Shown here one piece after another: positions 56,517 through 64,000 of a stretch of DNA of 64,000 bases (positions are counted from its first letter, which is position 1; each line of letters begins with the position of its first letter). The position numbers and the translations under genes were made by a program. Origin of the DNA: Rhodoferax ferrireducens. Its GTDB lineage: Bacteria > Pseudomonadota > Gammaproteobacteria > Burkholderiales > Burkholderiaceae_C. Below the pieces are notes generated by a model. The model had not been told where the DNA came from, did not search any database, and worked only from the letters and a program-made list of their open reading frames with translations. The stretch is taken from positions 1 to 64,000 of the forward strand of contig NZ_QEII01000297.1 in assembly GCF_003347515.1 (NCBI RefSeq), read 5' to 3'.

Positions 56517-57316
56517 GGCGCGCTTTCCACCAGCGCCAGCACGCGCAAGGGGCTGCCGCTGCCCTGTTCGATCTTCAAGGGCGCGCTGAAAATCAGGGCG
56601 CCGGTGGGCGGCAGCTGGTCCAGATTGGTCAGGCACTGCAGGCCATAGCGGCCGGCGCCGTGCATCAGGCTATGGCAAGGATAGGGCGGGCGCAGGTGGT
56701 AGCCCTGACCGGCATCGGTGCCGATTGCCTCGGAGCCGAAACCCAGCACACCGCGCTGCTCGACCATGAAACGCACGGCTTCGGTACTCGGGCCCGGTGT
56801 GTGCTGGCCAGCCTCGTCAAAATTTTGATAGGCCTCGGCGTCCTTGCCGACCGACCAGCGTTTAGACCAGTCCGTGCGCATCAGCACCCAGGCCCCGGCC
56901 GGGATCTTGCCGTGCGCGGCTTCGAAGCACTCAATGTCTGCCACGGTCATGAGGTAGTCGGGATCGGCCGCCGTCTGCATGCTGCAGTCGATCACGCAGG
57001 CGGGCGCGACGAAATGCTGCACCGGGATGGTGTCCACCGCGTTGTTGGGTAAGTCACGGCCCGAAATCCAGTGGATCGGTGCGTCGAAGTGGGTGCCGGT
57101 GTGCTCGCCGCAGGTGAAGTTATTCCAGTACCAGCCCGGGCCGCGTTCGTCGTAGCGTGACACTTCCTCAATGCGGAATGGCGAGCACTGGCCCATTTCG
57201 GGCGGCAGCGCGATTTGCGGGAATTCAGGGCTCAGCGTTTGCGTCAGGTCGATGACCTTGATCTGGCCGCTGGAGAGCGCGACGGCCAAACTGGCGAGAA
57301 GTGATGTGTTTTTCAT
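56513..57316 (-). CDS. Cyclase/kynurenine-formamidase-like metal hydrolase
   Basis: 267 residues from ATG 57316 (GGAG 7 bases upstream; an ATG two codons earlier would sit too close to it). The family metal motif HxGTHxDxPxH appears as 'EHTGTHFDAPIHW' (His72, His76, Asp78, His82). 'DLTQTLSPEFPQIALPP' at the start and 'ALIFSAPLKIEQGSGSPLRV' at the end are typical of the polyketide-cyclase/formamidase group, which hydrolyse formamides or lactone-like compounds. Its place in an aromatic operon suggests hydrolysis of a ring-cleavage or lactone product. Substrate unknown. Confidence 0.88.
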   Translation of the reverse strand: MKNTSLLASLAVALSSGQIKVIDLTQTLSPEFPQIALPPEMGQCSPFRIEEVSRYDERGPGWYWNNFTCGEHTGTHFDAPIHWISGRDLPNNAVDTIPVQHFVAPACVIDCSMQTAADPDYLMTVADIECFEAAHGKIPAGAWVLMRTDWSKRWSVGKDAEAYQNFDEAGQHTPGPSTEAVRFMVEQRGVLGFGSEAIGTDAGQGYHLRPPYPCHSLMHGAGRYGLQCLTNLDQLPPTGALIFSAPLKIEQGSGSPLRVLALVESAP

Positions 57317-57334
57317 GCTCATGCTCCGTTTCTG

Positions 57335-58588
57335 TCAGTTGCCACCCAAGGCCAGTTCACGTTCGAGGACCTTGGGGTTGTCGCGCCAGCGCTGCAGCCA
57401 CTCCTGGGCGATGTCACCGGGGTAAACATCCTCCACGCCGTCACGCAAGGCCTTGACGATGGCGGCGGCCAGGGCCGCCGGCGTCAGCTTGGGCTGCGGC
57501 ATCTGCTGGTTCCACTCCTCGTTGATCGGGCCGGGAAAGACATTGACGACCCGGATGCCGGCCGGCCGCATCTCGGCGCGCAGGCATTGCGCCAGGGAAT
57601 GCGCCGCCGCCTTGGAGGCCGAGAAGGTGCCGTGCGCCGGGTAGTTGGCCAGGGCGTAGATCGACAGCACATTGACCCAGGCCGTGGCATGCGTCGCCCC
57701 GTCGTTGGCGCGGCCTCTGAGCGCCGGACCGAAGGCCTGCGCCAGCCGTAAGAGCCCGAAGTAGTTGATCTCCATCTCCAGCTTGGCGACATCGGTACCG
57801 CGCCGCGCGCTGATGCCGAAGGTGCGGTGCACTTCGGCGGTGTTGATCACGATGTCCACCTTGCCGCCAATCTGCCCGGCCAGTTCGCTCACGGAGCGCT
57901 CGTTGCCCACATCCAGCGGCACCAGGGTGACCTGCGGCAGCGCGGCGATGGCGTCGAGCCCCACCACCTTTTTCCAGGGCTCGGCATGACCGACCCAGAT
58001 GATGTCGGCGCCGGCCTTGACCAGCGCCTGCACGACCGCCTGGCCGACCGCGCTCTTGCCGTCCGTCACCAGCACCTTGCGAAATTGAGGGTCGCTGGCC
58101 ATCTCGCGCAGCAATTTATCGTCTGTCATGTGAACACTCTCCTGGTCTGGAAATCCAATCAATACCGCTTGCCCGGCGCGGTCAAGCCGCGCGCCGACGC
58201 GTACCCGCTGCGGCGCATCGCCGACGTCGCCATGCAGATGCACCATCACCGACGGGCCGGCGTCGAGCTGCACCATGCCGAGTCGCCACGGCAGGCGTTC
58301 GCTGAAGTACAGGTCGTTGCTGTGGTGCAGCGTGGTACTGGCCAGCAAGCGGCCCGCACCGGTTTGCTCGCGCCATTTCAGCTGCGGCGACAGGCAGCGG
58401 TGGCAGGCCTCGCGCGGCGGGTATTGCACGGCAGCACAGGCCTCGCACACCTGCAACTCGAAGCGCCCTTCGGCAGCGGCGGCGGTAAGGCCCAGCGCCA
58501 CCCGACCACGTGCGCTGGGCGGCAGATTGAGCTGCGGCGTGCGCAGCACCGGGTTCTTGCGCGGCGGCTTCATGAACGGCGGGCTCAT
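57335..58588 (-). CDS. DUF35 zinc-ribbon/OB-fold protein fused to a degenerate SDR domain
   Basis: 417 residues from ATG 58588, overlapping the thiolase-like stop by 4 bases. Residues about 45-155 are DUF35: zinc ribbon Cys48/Cys51/Cys62/Cys65 then an OB fold that usually binds acyl-CoA and partners thiolase-fold enzymes. Residues about 165-417 follow the SDR fold, but its key sites are altered. The glycine loop is 'VTDGKSAVGQA' instead of TGxxxGxG. NNAG is 'NTAE'. The catalytic Tyr of YxxxK is Phe322 ('TFSASK', Lys326 kept). Ser309 is retained. The SDR part may bind nucleotide but probably lacks normal redox catalysis. Confidence 0.88.
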   Translation of the reverse strand: MSPPFMKPPRKNPVLRTPQLNLPPSARGRVALGLTAAAAEGRFELQVCEACAAVQYPPREACHRCLSPQLKWREQTGAGRLLASTTLHHSNDLYFSERLPWRLGMVQLDAGPSVMVHLHGDVGDAPQRVRVGARLDRAGQAVLIGFPDQESVHMTDDKLLREMASDPQFRKVLVTDGKSAVGQAVVQALVKAGADIIWVGHAEPWKKVVGLDAIAALPQVTLVPLDVGNERSVSELAGQIGGKVDIVINTAEVHRTFGISARRGTDVAKLEMEINYFGLLRLAQAFGPALRGRANDGATHATAWVNVLSIYALANYPAHGTFSASKAAAHSLAQCLRAEMRPAGIRVVNVFPGPINEEWNQQMPQPKLTPAALAAAIVKALRDGVEDVYPGDIAQEWLQRWRDNPKVLERELALGGN

Positions 58589-59760
58589 ACCGATCTCCCC
58601 AAAATGACCGCGCCGGTACACAGGCAACGGTCGTAGGTCACCATGCCAAAGCCGGCGACCAGGCCCAGCTGGGCATCGGGCACGGCGCGCGCCTCGGCCG
58701 CATCGGTCAACTGGCGAATCGCCTCGACCAGGCCGAGAAAACCGCCCGCCGCGCCGGCCTGCCCGACCGACAGCTGTCCGCCGCTGGTGTTGTTGGGGAA
58801 GCTGCCGTCATGCGTCATGGTGTGCGAGCGCACGAAGCTGGCGCCCTCCCCTTTCTCGCAAAAGCCCAGATCCTCGAACTGCATCATCACGATCACCGGG
58901 TAGTCGTCATAGGTCTGCACAAAGTCGATGTCCGCCGGCGTCACCCCCGCCTGCGCATACAGCTCGTCGCGGTCCACGCGCCAGCCGCCGCGCAGCATCA
59001 CGGGATCGGCGGCAAAGGCGTTGTGGCGTTCGATGGCGCCGCGCAGCAGCACGTGCTTGAGACCCAGCTCGCGCGCCTTGGCCTCGCTCATCACCAGAAA
59101 AGCGTCGGCGCCGGCACAAGGCATCACGCAGTCGAACAGATGAATCGGGTCGCTGATGGCCTTGGCCGCCAGGTACTCGTCCAGGCTCAGCGGCTTCTTC
59201 ATCAGCGCGTTCGGATTCTTGAGCGCGTTGCTGCGCTGGTCCACCGCGATGCGGCCAAAGTCTTCACGCTTCGCGCCGTAGCTCTGCATGTAGTGGGCAG
59301 TGATGAAGGCAAACATCGAGTTCGGCCCACCGGCGCCATAGGGGTAAGTGGCGTCGCGCGCAAAGTCGCTGAAGGAACCCAGGGTCTGGCGGAAGGAATC
59401 GACGTGGTTGGTGTCGGCGCCGATGCAGGCGACGATCTCGGCATCGCCTGCCTGCACCGCACGCGCGGCGCGGCGCAAGGCCATCACGCCCGAGGCGCCG
59501 CCGGTGGGAATGTGATCCAGCCAGCGCGGGCTCAGGCCCAGGTGCTGGGTGACGCCCACCGCCGTGTCAGGGGCCATCGAGAAGCTGCTGATGGTCAGGC
59601 CGTCGATCTGCTCCTTGGCGATGCCGCTGGCCTGCACCAGCGCCTGCAGCGCCTGGCCGATGAACCAGTGCGCGCCGTGGATTGAATAGCGTTGGTAGGG
59701 GACCGTGACCGGCACCGCCACGGCGATGCCTTCGTAGGATTTGCGTTGCTTCATCGTCAT
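58585..59760 (-). CDS. Thiolase-fold (SCP2/Ltp2-like) protein lacking the nucleophilic Cys; candidate aldolase
   Basis: 391 residues of the SCP2-type thiolase family ('GADTNHVDSFRQT', 'NTSGGQLSVGQAGAAGG'). Real thiolases have CxSG and GHP motifs. Here the first reads 'PTGGASGVMAL' (Gly88 in place of Cys) and the second 'VGQAG' (Gln334 in place of His). Only a C-terminal Cys pair in 'DRCLCTGAV' remains. Steroid-pathway Ltp2 aldolases also lack the thiolase nucleophile and need a DUF35 partner, which is encoded next here with a 4-base overlap. I therefore infer a retro-aldol cleavage of a beta-hydroxyacyl-CoA side chain rather than thiolysis. Confidence 0.85.
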   Translation of the reverse strand: MTMKQRKSYEGIAVAVPVTVPYQRYSIHGAHWFIGQALQALVQASGIAKEQIDGLTISSFSMAPDTAVGVTQHLGLSPRWLDHIPTGGASGVMALRRAARAVQAGDAEIVACIGADTNHVDSFRQTLGSFSDFARDATYPYGAGGPNSMFAFITAHYMQSYGAKREDFGRIAVDQRSNALKNPNALMKKPLSLDEYLAAKAISDPIHLFDCVMPCAGADAFLVMSEAKARELGLKHVLLRGAIERHNAFAADPVMLRGGWRVDRDELYAQAGVTPADIDFVQTYDDYPVIVMMQFEDLGFCEKGEGASFVRSHTMTHDGSFPNNTSGGQLSVGQAGAAGGFLGLVEAIRQLTDAAEARAVPDAQLGLVAGFGMVTYDRCLCTGAVILGRSV

Positions 59761-61419
59761 TCAGCCCTGGCGCTTTTTCATGGCGCTGGTATCGACGCAG
59801 TTCGGCTGGCCGAGCACCTGGGATGCCAGGACTCGCAGCTCGCCGCGCTGCACCTTCTGCGAAGCGGTCAAGGGCAAGGCCTCGACAAAGGCCACATGAC
59901 CCGGCGCCTTGTAATAGGCCAGGCGCGCCAGACACCAATTGACGATGTCCTGCGCCGCGGCGAGGCGCGCGGCCGGATCCGACGCCACGTCGGGCGCCAC
60001 GACACAGGCCAGCACCTCGTCGCCGCGCACCGGATCGGGCACCGCGGCGACCGCCGCCGTTCGCACCAGCGGGTGCTGCAGCAACACGCTCTCCACCTCT
60101 ACCGCCGAGATATTCTCGCCACTGCGCCGGATCACATTCTTGCGCCGGTCAATGAAGTGCAAATGCCCGCCGGCATCGCGCTGGACAATGTCGCCGGTGT
60201 GAAACCAGCCGTCAGCCCAGGCCTCACTGGTAGCGGCCTCGTCTTTCAGGTAACCGGCGAAGAAGCCGTACCGTGGATCGGCACCGGCATGGCGCACCAG
60301 CAATTCACCCGGCTCGCCCGCCTTGGCCTCGCTGCCGTCGTCCGCGACCAGCCGGACTTCTATCCCGGCGCCCTCCCGGCCGAAGCAGCTGCTGCCGATC
60401 AAGCGCGGCTCCTGGCTGGCCATCACCACCGCGCCGGCGCCGGTCTCGGTCATGGCCCAGGCCTCCAGCAGGGGGAAGCCGAAGCGCTGCTCGAAGGCGG
60501 CGTGCAGGCTGCGATCGACCCCGGCGCCAAACCCGAAACGCACCTGGCGCGCGCGGTCGTCGGCGCTGGCCGGGGCCTTCATCAGCATGGCCGGCATCAC
60601 GCCGAGGTAGTGCACCACGCTGGCACGGGATTCACGCACGCTGCGCCACCAGCTTCTGGGGTGGAAGCGATCAAGCGGGATCAGGCAACCGCCGGTCAGC
60701 ACCATCGCCATGGTCGAGTAGGCCATCGCGTTCATGTGCACCAGCGGCAGCGGCGTGATCATGCGCTCCAGCCCGGGGCGCAAGGCGGCCAGGCCGCCAA
60801 CGCTGGCATACCAGCGCCCGGCTTCCAGAAAATAGCGGTTCGGCAGTATGCAGCCCTTGGGGCGCCCGGTGGTGCCCGAGGTGTAGAGCAGCGCGCACTC
60901 GCTCAACGCGTCCGGTGCGCGGCCAACCTGGGGCGCCGGGTAAGGCGCTACGGCGGGTTCCTCGCCATCTGCCATCACGAACAGCGAGCGCCCGGCGGCG
61001 GCGGCGGCCGCGCGCAGGTCGGCGTGGCGCGGCATCAGTGCCACGGCCATCGCGATCTCGGAGTGACCGATCAGGTACTCCAATTCGGCGGCGCGCAGAT
61101 CGGGGTTGATAGGCACCACCGACACCCCCAGGCCGTTGAGTGCAAACCAGTGCACAAAGAAGGCGGGCCGGTTCTCCAGCAGCAGGCCGATCCGATGGCC
61201 GTGACCGTAACCCGCCGCCGCATACTGCGCACGCAGCGCGACAATGCGCGCCTGGGCCTGGGCATAGGCCAGCTCACCCGCGGGCACACCGTAGATATCC
61301 GCCGTCTCGGGCAACATGCAGAGAAAGGGTTGCGGCCCCCAGGTGGCGGCCGTGGCGGCAAAAGCAGCGGCGACGGTCACGGCGGGAGGAGTCACGGAAG
61401 AGGGCATGGCGGGACTCAC
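59761..61419 (-). CDS. AMP-dependent acyl-CoA ligase, second of the operon
   Basis: 552 residues. Motifs: 'LYTSGTTGRPKGCILPNRY', 'AWAMTETGAGAVV', 'WFHTGDIVQRDAGG', 'FIDRRKNVIRRSGENISAVEVE', and a C-terminal 'LTASQKVQRGELR' carrying the likely catalytic Lys. It starts at GTG 61419, overlapping the beta-subunit stop (GTGA), and ends directly at the thiolase-like start. Gene order suggests it makes the CoA thioester used by the thiolase-like/DUF35 pair. It belongs to the same CaiC-like group as the ligase at 45.7-47.3 kb. Confidence 0.88.
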   Translation of the reverse strand: MSPAMPSSVTPPAVTVAAAFAATAATWGPQPFLCMLPETADIYGVPAGELAYAQAQARIVALRAQYAAAGYGHGHRIGLLLENRPAFFVHWFALNGLGVSVVPINPDLRAAELEYLIGHSEIAMAVALMPRHADLRAAAAAAGRSLFVMADGEEPAVAPYPAPQVGRAPDALSECALLYTSGTTGRPKGCILPNRYFLEAGRWYASVGGLAALRPGLERMITPLPLVHMNAMAYSTMAMVLTGGCLIPLDRFHPRSWWRSVRESRASVVHYLGVMPAMLMKAPASADDRARQVRFGFGAGVDRSLHAAFEQRFGFPLLEAWAMTETGAGAVVMASQEPRLIGSSCFGREGAGIEVRLVADDGSEAKAGEPGELLVRHAGADPRYGFFAGYLKDEAATSEAWADGWFHTGDIVQRDAGGHLHFIDRRKNVIRRSGENISAVEVESVLLQHPLVRTAAVAAVPDPVRGDEVLACVVAPDVASDPAARLAAAQDIVNWCLARLAYYKAPGHVAFVEALPLTASQKVQRGELRVLASQVLGQPNCVDTSAMKKRQG

Positions 61420-61898
61420 ATGAAGAGGTTAATGTTGGCAAAGGCCGCGTCGCTGTTGAGCAGATCGACCCGCTTGAGCTGGATGCGCAGGCTGTTCCCC
61501 TCGCTCACCAGCTCATGGCGCATCCAGCCGACGAACAGGGTCTGCTCGTCACGCCGGGTCTCGACATAGTGAAACGCGGTGCGCAGCACCCAGCGGCCGG
61601 CAGCCGGGTCGGCCGACTCGAGGGTGGGCTGTTGCAGCAGGTGGTGGCAGCGGCTCTTGGGTTGCTGCGAGAAGGTGCGCGCACCGCTCAGGCGTTCGAT
61701 GCGCACGCGCAGCAGCAGCTTGTCTTCATACAGCAGCGAGGTGTGCAGGCGGGCGTCGGTCTGCCCGGGCTCCAGCGGCATCCAGTAATGGCCGTCGTCG
61801 GTGAAGAGCTGCAGCCAGTCGTCGAAACGCTGCTCGTCCAGCAGGCGCGCCTCGGCGTAGACAAAATCGGTCAATTGCTGGTCGGTGAAGCTGCTCAT
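61416..61898 (-). CDS. Ring-hydroxylating dioxygenase beta subunit, set 2
   Basis: 160 residues, NTF2-like: 'DFVYAEARLLDEQRFDDWLQLFTDDGHYWMPL', 'LLYEDKLLLRVRIERLSGA', 'RIQLKRVDLLNSDAAFANINLFM'. It overlaps its alpha-subunit gene and the following ligase by 4 bases each, so translation is coupled. It shares length, layout and several motifs with the set 1 beta subunit. Confidence 0.92.
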   Translation of the reverse strand: MSSFTDQQLTDFVYAEARLLDEQRFDDWLQLFTDDGHYWMPLEPGQTDARLHTSLLYEDKLLLRVRIERLSGARTFSQQPKSRCHHLLQQPTLESADPAAGRWVLRTAFHYVETRRDEQTLFVGWMRHELVSEGNSLRIQLKRVDLLNSDAAFANINLFM

Positions 61899-63253
61899 GC
61901 CGGGTTCTCCTGCGTTTGCAGATCTGTTGGTGTCGCCGCCGCCATGAACTTGGCCCAGGCGCGGTATTGGTTGCGCATCTGCAACTCGTTGGTGCCGTTG
62001 GTCGCCACGTTGACCTGGCCATGCTCGGCCGGGTCATACAGCCGGGACACGTTGATCCAGTCGCGGCCCATCGATTGAAGACCCTCCTGGGCACGCTCGT
62101 ACATCTCCAGGTCATCGTGGCCGACCACCGAGGTGGGGGCGTTGACCAGCCGGTTGTACATCAGCGTGCGTTCCAGCAGCATGTCGGGTGCGCCCACCAG
62201 GCGGAAGGTCCAGCTCTCGACCAGGGTCTTGTTGGCCGCGATCGGCTTGAACAGGCGCAAGGTCTGGATCGGCCCCTTGACCATGATGTTCGGAAAGTAC
62301 ACCGTGTTGTGCCGTACATCGCCGAGGATGGCCTTGGCGCGCTCCTCGCCATAAGCGGCGACCATTTGCTCGCGATAGCCGGGCACGGCCGAGTAGTCGG
62401 CGTGAATCGAATCGGATACACCGGTGTGGCCGTGACCATTGTCCCAGACCCGAATGCCCATGTTCTCGAAAAATTCGTAGGGGTTCATGAAGGGCGCGAA
62501 CAGTTCCACAGCCATCGGCTTGGGCGTGCCGGCCGGTGCCTGCTGCCACACCTTGACCGCGGTTCCGGCGGAAGACTCGTGGGCCACCATCGGGTGGCAG
62601 GTGTCGGTCTGGTTGTCGACCAGCATCTTCCAGTTGCAGTTGTGCATGTAGCGCAGCACGCCGCCGGCCACTTCCAGCTTGCCTTCGGGCGAACGGTCGA
62701 CCATGTTGTCGATCGTCGACAACGATTCGCCAAAGTAGTCCGCAAAGCCGATGCCCGTCGGGCTGAGCCGGCAAAACACGAAATCGCGATAGACCTGCAC
62801 GGCCTCCACCGCCGCCATGCCCTGGCTTGCTTCGCAGCTGTCGAAGCCGGTGTTTTCGTAGCCCTTCTTCAGCGGCATGGCCAGCAGTTTGCCGTCGGTC
62901 TTGAAGGTCCAGGCGTGGTACGGGCAGCGGAAGAACTTGCCGGTGTTGCCACAGGCTTCGCCGGCCACCTTGACACCCTTGTGCGGACACCGGTTGTGCA
63001 GCACCTTGATGCTGCCGTCGGCCTGGCGCACCATGACCACGGGTTGGGTGCCAACGGTCGTGGTGGTGAAGTCGCCCCCTTTGGGCACCTGGCTGGCGTG
63101 GCCCACATAGACCCAGGTGTTGGCGAACAGCTGGCTCATCTCCAGCTCGAACAGTTCCTGATCGATGTAGAGATCCTTGTGCGCTTCGGCCGCGCGCACG
63201 AGATTGGCAATTTTTGCGGCGACGGCTTCGGGCGGGCCTTGGTATTTGCTCAT
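61895..63253 (-). CDS. Ring-hydroxylating dioxygenase alpha subunit, set 2
   Basis: 452 residues from ATG 63253; a longer in-frame extension would overlap the reductase gene and is not protein-like. Rieske ligands Cys89/His91 ('NRCPHKG') and Cys110/His113 ('CPYHAW'). Asp217, His220 and His225 in 'TDTCHPMVAHES' form the bridge and iron site. 'DNMVDRSPEGKLEVAGGVLR' is nearly the same as in set 1, so the two alpha subunits are paralogues, though much of the rest differs. It is a catalytic terminal oxygenase on an unknown aromatic substrate. The reductase gene lies 35 bases upstream. Confidence 0.93.
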   Translation of the reverse strand: MSKYQGPPEAVAAKIANLVRAAEAHKDLYIDQELFELEMSQLFANTWVYVGHASQVPKGGDFTTTTVGTQPVVMVRQADGSIKVLHNRCPHKGVKVAGEACGNTGKFFRCPYHAWTFKTDGKLLAMPLKKGYENTGFDSCEASQGMAAVEAVQVYRDFVFCRLSPTGIGFADYFGESLSTIDNMVDRSPEGKLEVAGGVLRYMHNCNWKMLVDNQTDTCHPMVAHESSAGTAVKVWQQAPAGTPKPMAVELFAPFMNPYEFFENMGIRVWDNGHGHTGVSDSIHADYSAVPGYREQMVAAYGEERAKAILGDVRHNTVYFPNIMVKGPIQTLRLFKPIAANKTLVESWTFRLVGAPDMLLERTLMYNRLVNAPTSVVGHDDLEMYERAQEGLQSMGRDWINVSRLYDPAEHGQVNVATNGTNELQMRNQYRAWAKFMAAATPTDLQTQENPA

Positions 63254-63288
63254 GGACTGTGTGTCTCCTCTTGTTGGTTGTTCATCGT

Positions 63289-64000
63289 CTACAAGTCCAG
63301 CACCAGGCGTTGGCCCTTGCAGCGCGAGATGCAGGTCTGGATCACGTTGCCGGCTCGCTTCTCGCTCTCGGACAAGACATAGTCGCGGTGGTCGGGTTCT
63401 CCCGCCAACACGGCAACCGCGCAAACGCCGCATTCACCGCGCTTGCAGTCGAACATCGGATCACAGCCGGCCTCGATCAGCACGTCAAGAATGCTTTTGT
63501 CGGCCGGCACGGTAAAGGTCTGTCCGCTGGTTTCCAACACCAGCTCGAAGGCATGGTCACCGGCTACGGGCGTTGGCGCGGTAAAGAGCTCGAAGTGCAC
63601 GCGTTCGGGCGGCCAGCCGCACGCATGCGCTTGCGCCAGCACCGCATCCAGCATCACCTTGGGGCCGCACACATGCAGCCGGTCAGCCGGCGCGCAGGCG
63701 TCGAACAGCGCGGCGATGTCCAGCGGCGCACCGCTTTCGTCATCGGCGTGCACCCGCAGGTCGTCCCCGAGCAGCGCCTGCAACTCGGGCAGGAAGGCCA
63801 TCAGCGCGCGGCTGCGACCGGCATAGTGCAGCCGCACCGGCGCGTCTTCGGCGCGGCGCTGTGTCGCCATGCTGACCAAGGGCGTAACGCCAATGCCCCC
63901 CGCCACCAACACGGTGCGGCCGTCGATGGGGCTGAGCGCGAAGTCGTTGCGCGGTGGCTCGACGGTGAGGGTTGCACCGACACTCACCTGCGTGTGCATC
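63289..64000 (-). CDS. Dioxygenase reductase with C-terminal [2Fe-2S] domain (5' end outside window)
   Basis: About 237 residues of the phthalate-dioxygenase-reductase type; the N-terminal flavin domain is cut by the window edge. Visible are the NAD domain 'VAGGIGVTPLVSMATQ' and 'HVCGPKVMLDAVLAQAH', then a plant-type ferredoxin with 'CKRGECGVCAVAV' and a distal Cys in 'VIQTCISRC'. It likely passes NADH electrons to both dioxygenases of the operon, since it is the only reductase seen. An ATG-like codon at 63999 is inside the protein and not the real start. The operon probably continues beyond 64,000. Confidence 0.9.
   Translation of the reverse strand, partial: MHTQVSVGATLTVEPPRNDFALSPIDGRTVLVAGGIGVTPLVSMATQRRAEDAPVRLHYAGRSRALMAFLPELQALLGDDLRVHADDESGAPLDIAALFDACAPADRLHVCGPKVMLDAVLAQAHACGWPPERVHFELFTAPTPVAGDHAFELVLETSGQTFTVPADKSILDVLIEAGCDPMFDCKRGECGVCAVAVLAGEPDHRDYVLSESEKRAGNVIQTCISRCKGQRLVLDL

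Overview
The window reads as a chromosome segment of a betaproteobacterium, most likely a Comamonadaceae member close to Rhodoferax or Polaromonas. This is inferred from the high GC content, the ssb / MFS transporter / uvrA order, the tsaB-rimI-uracil-DNA glycosylase operon, the many tricarboxylate-binding and aromatic-degradation genes, and a dispersed repeat that I associate with this family. No rRNA, tRNA, CRISPR array, insertion sequence or phage gene was seen. No stretch over 300 bases lacks a gene; the longest is the 260-base divergent control region at 41.8-42.1 kb.

Left part (1-36 kb): the 3' end of a giant RTX/LamG surface adhesin; the LapD/LapG pair that controls release of such adhesins in response to cyclic di-GMP; and a TolC-type outer-membrane channel with an unexpected C-terminal NTF2-like domain. 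Housekeeping genes follow: ssb, an MFS exporter and uvrA. Next come a large GAF-PAS-GGDEF-EAL protein, an acyl-CoA ligase, an orphan histidine kinase, a LysR/TctC/M14-hydrolase set, pyrF, a cation efflux protein, vanillate demethylase vanAB with a MarR regulator, thpR, a CsbD protein, the tsaB operon, a DMT transporter, dacB, a GGDEF remnant, SemiSWEET, a lipoprotein hydrolase and OmpW.

Middle part (36-45.7 kb): two divergent operons that together look like the aerobic CoA-dependent 2-aminobenzoate (anthranilate) pathway. The minus-strand arm holds a MarR regulator, enoyl-CoA hydratase, acyl-CoA dehydrogenase, the CoA ligase, a RidA-like protein and a pirin. The plus-strand arm holds the fused monooxygenase/reductase, an SDR and a thioesterase. 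The shared control region has two good sigma-70-like promoters, each with a palindrome just downstream.

Right part (45.7-64 kb): about 18 kb of minus-strand genes, 17 in a row and many overlapping by 4 bases. They encode two Rieske ring-hydroxylating dioxygenases (alpha and beta subunits twice), one reductase running off the window, two AMP-dependent acyl-CoA ligases, a thiolase-fold protein lacking the usual nucleophilic Cys and His, a DUF35 zinc-ribbon/OB protein fused to a degenerate SDR, an SDR, a metal-dependent cyclase-family hydrolase, a stand-alone V4R protein, and a branched-chain-amino-acid-type ABC importer with fused LivM-LivG and two tandem binding proteins. I cannot assign its substrate. 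It is the best candidate here for an undescribed pathway: uptake, CoA activation, retro-aldol-type side-chain cleavage and ring dihydroxylation of an aromatic acid.

A second item of interest is a roughly 64-base repeat found four times. Three copies lie inside unrelated genes, all read in the same frame.
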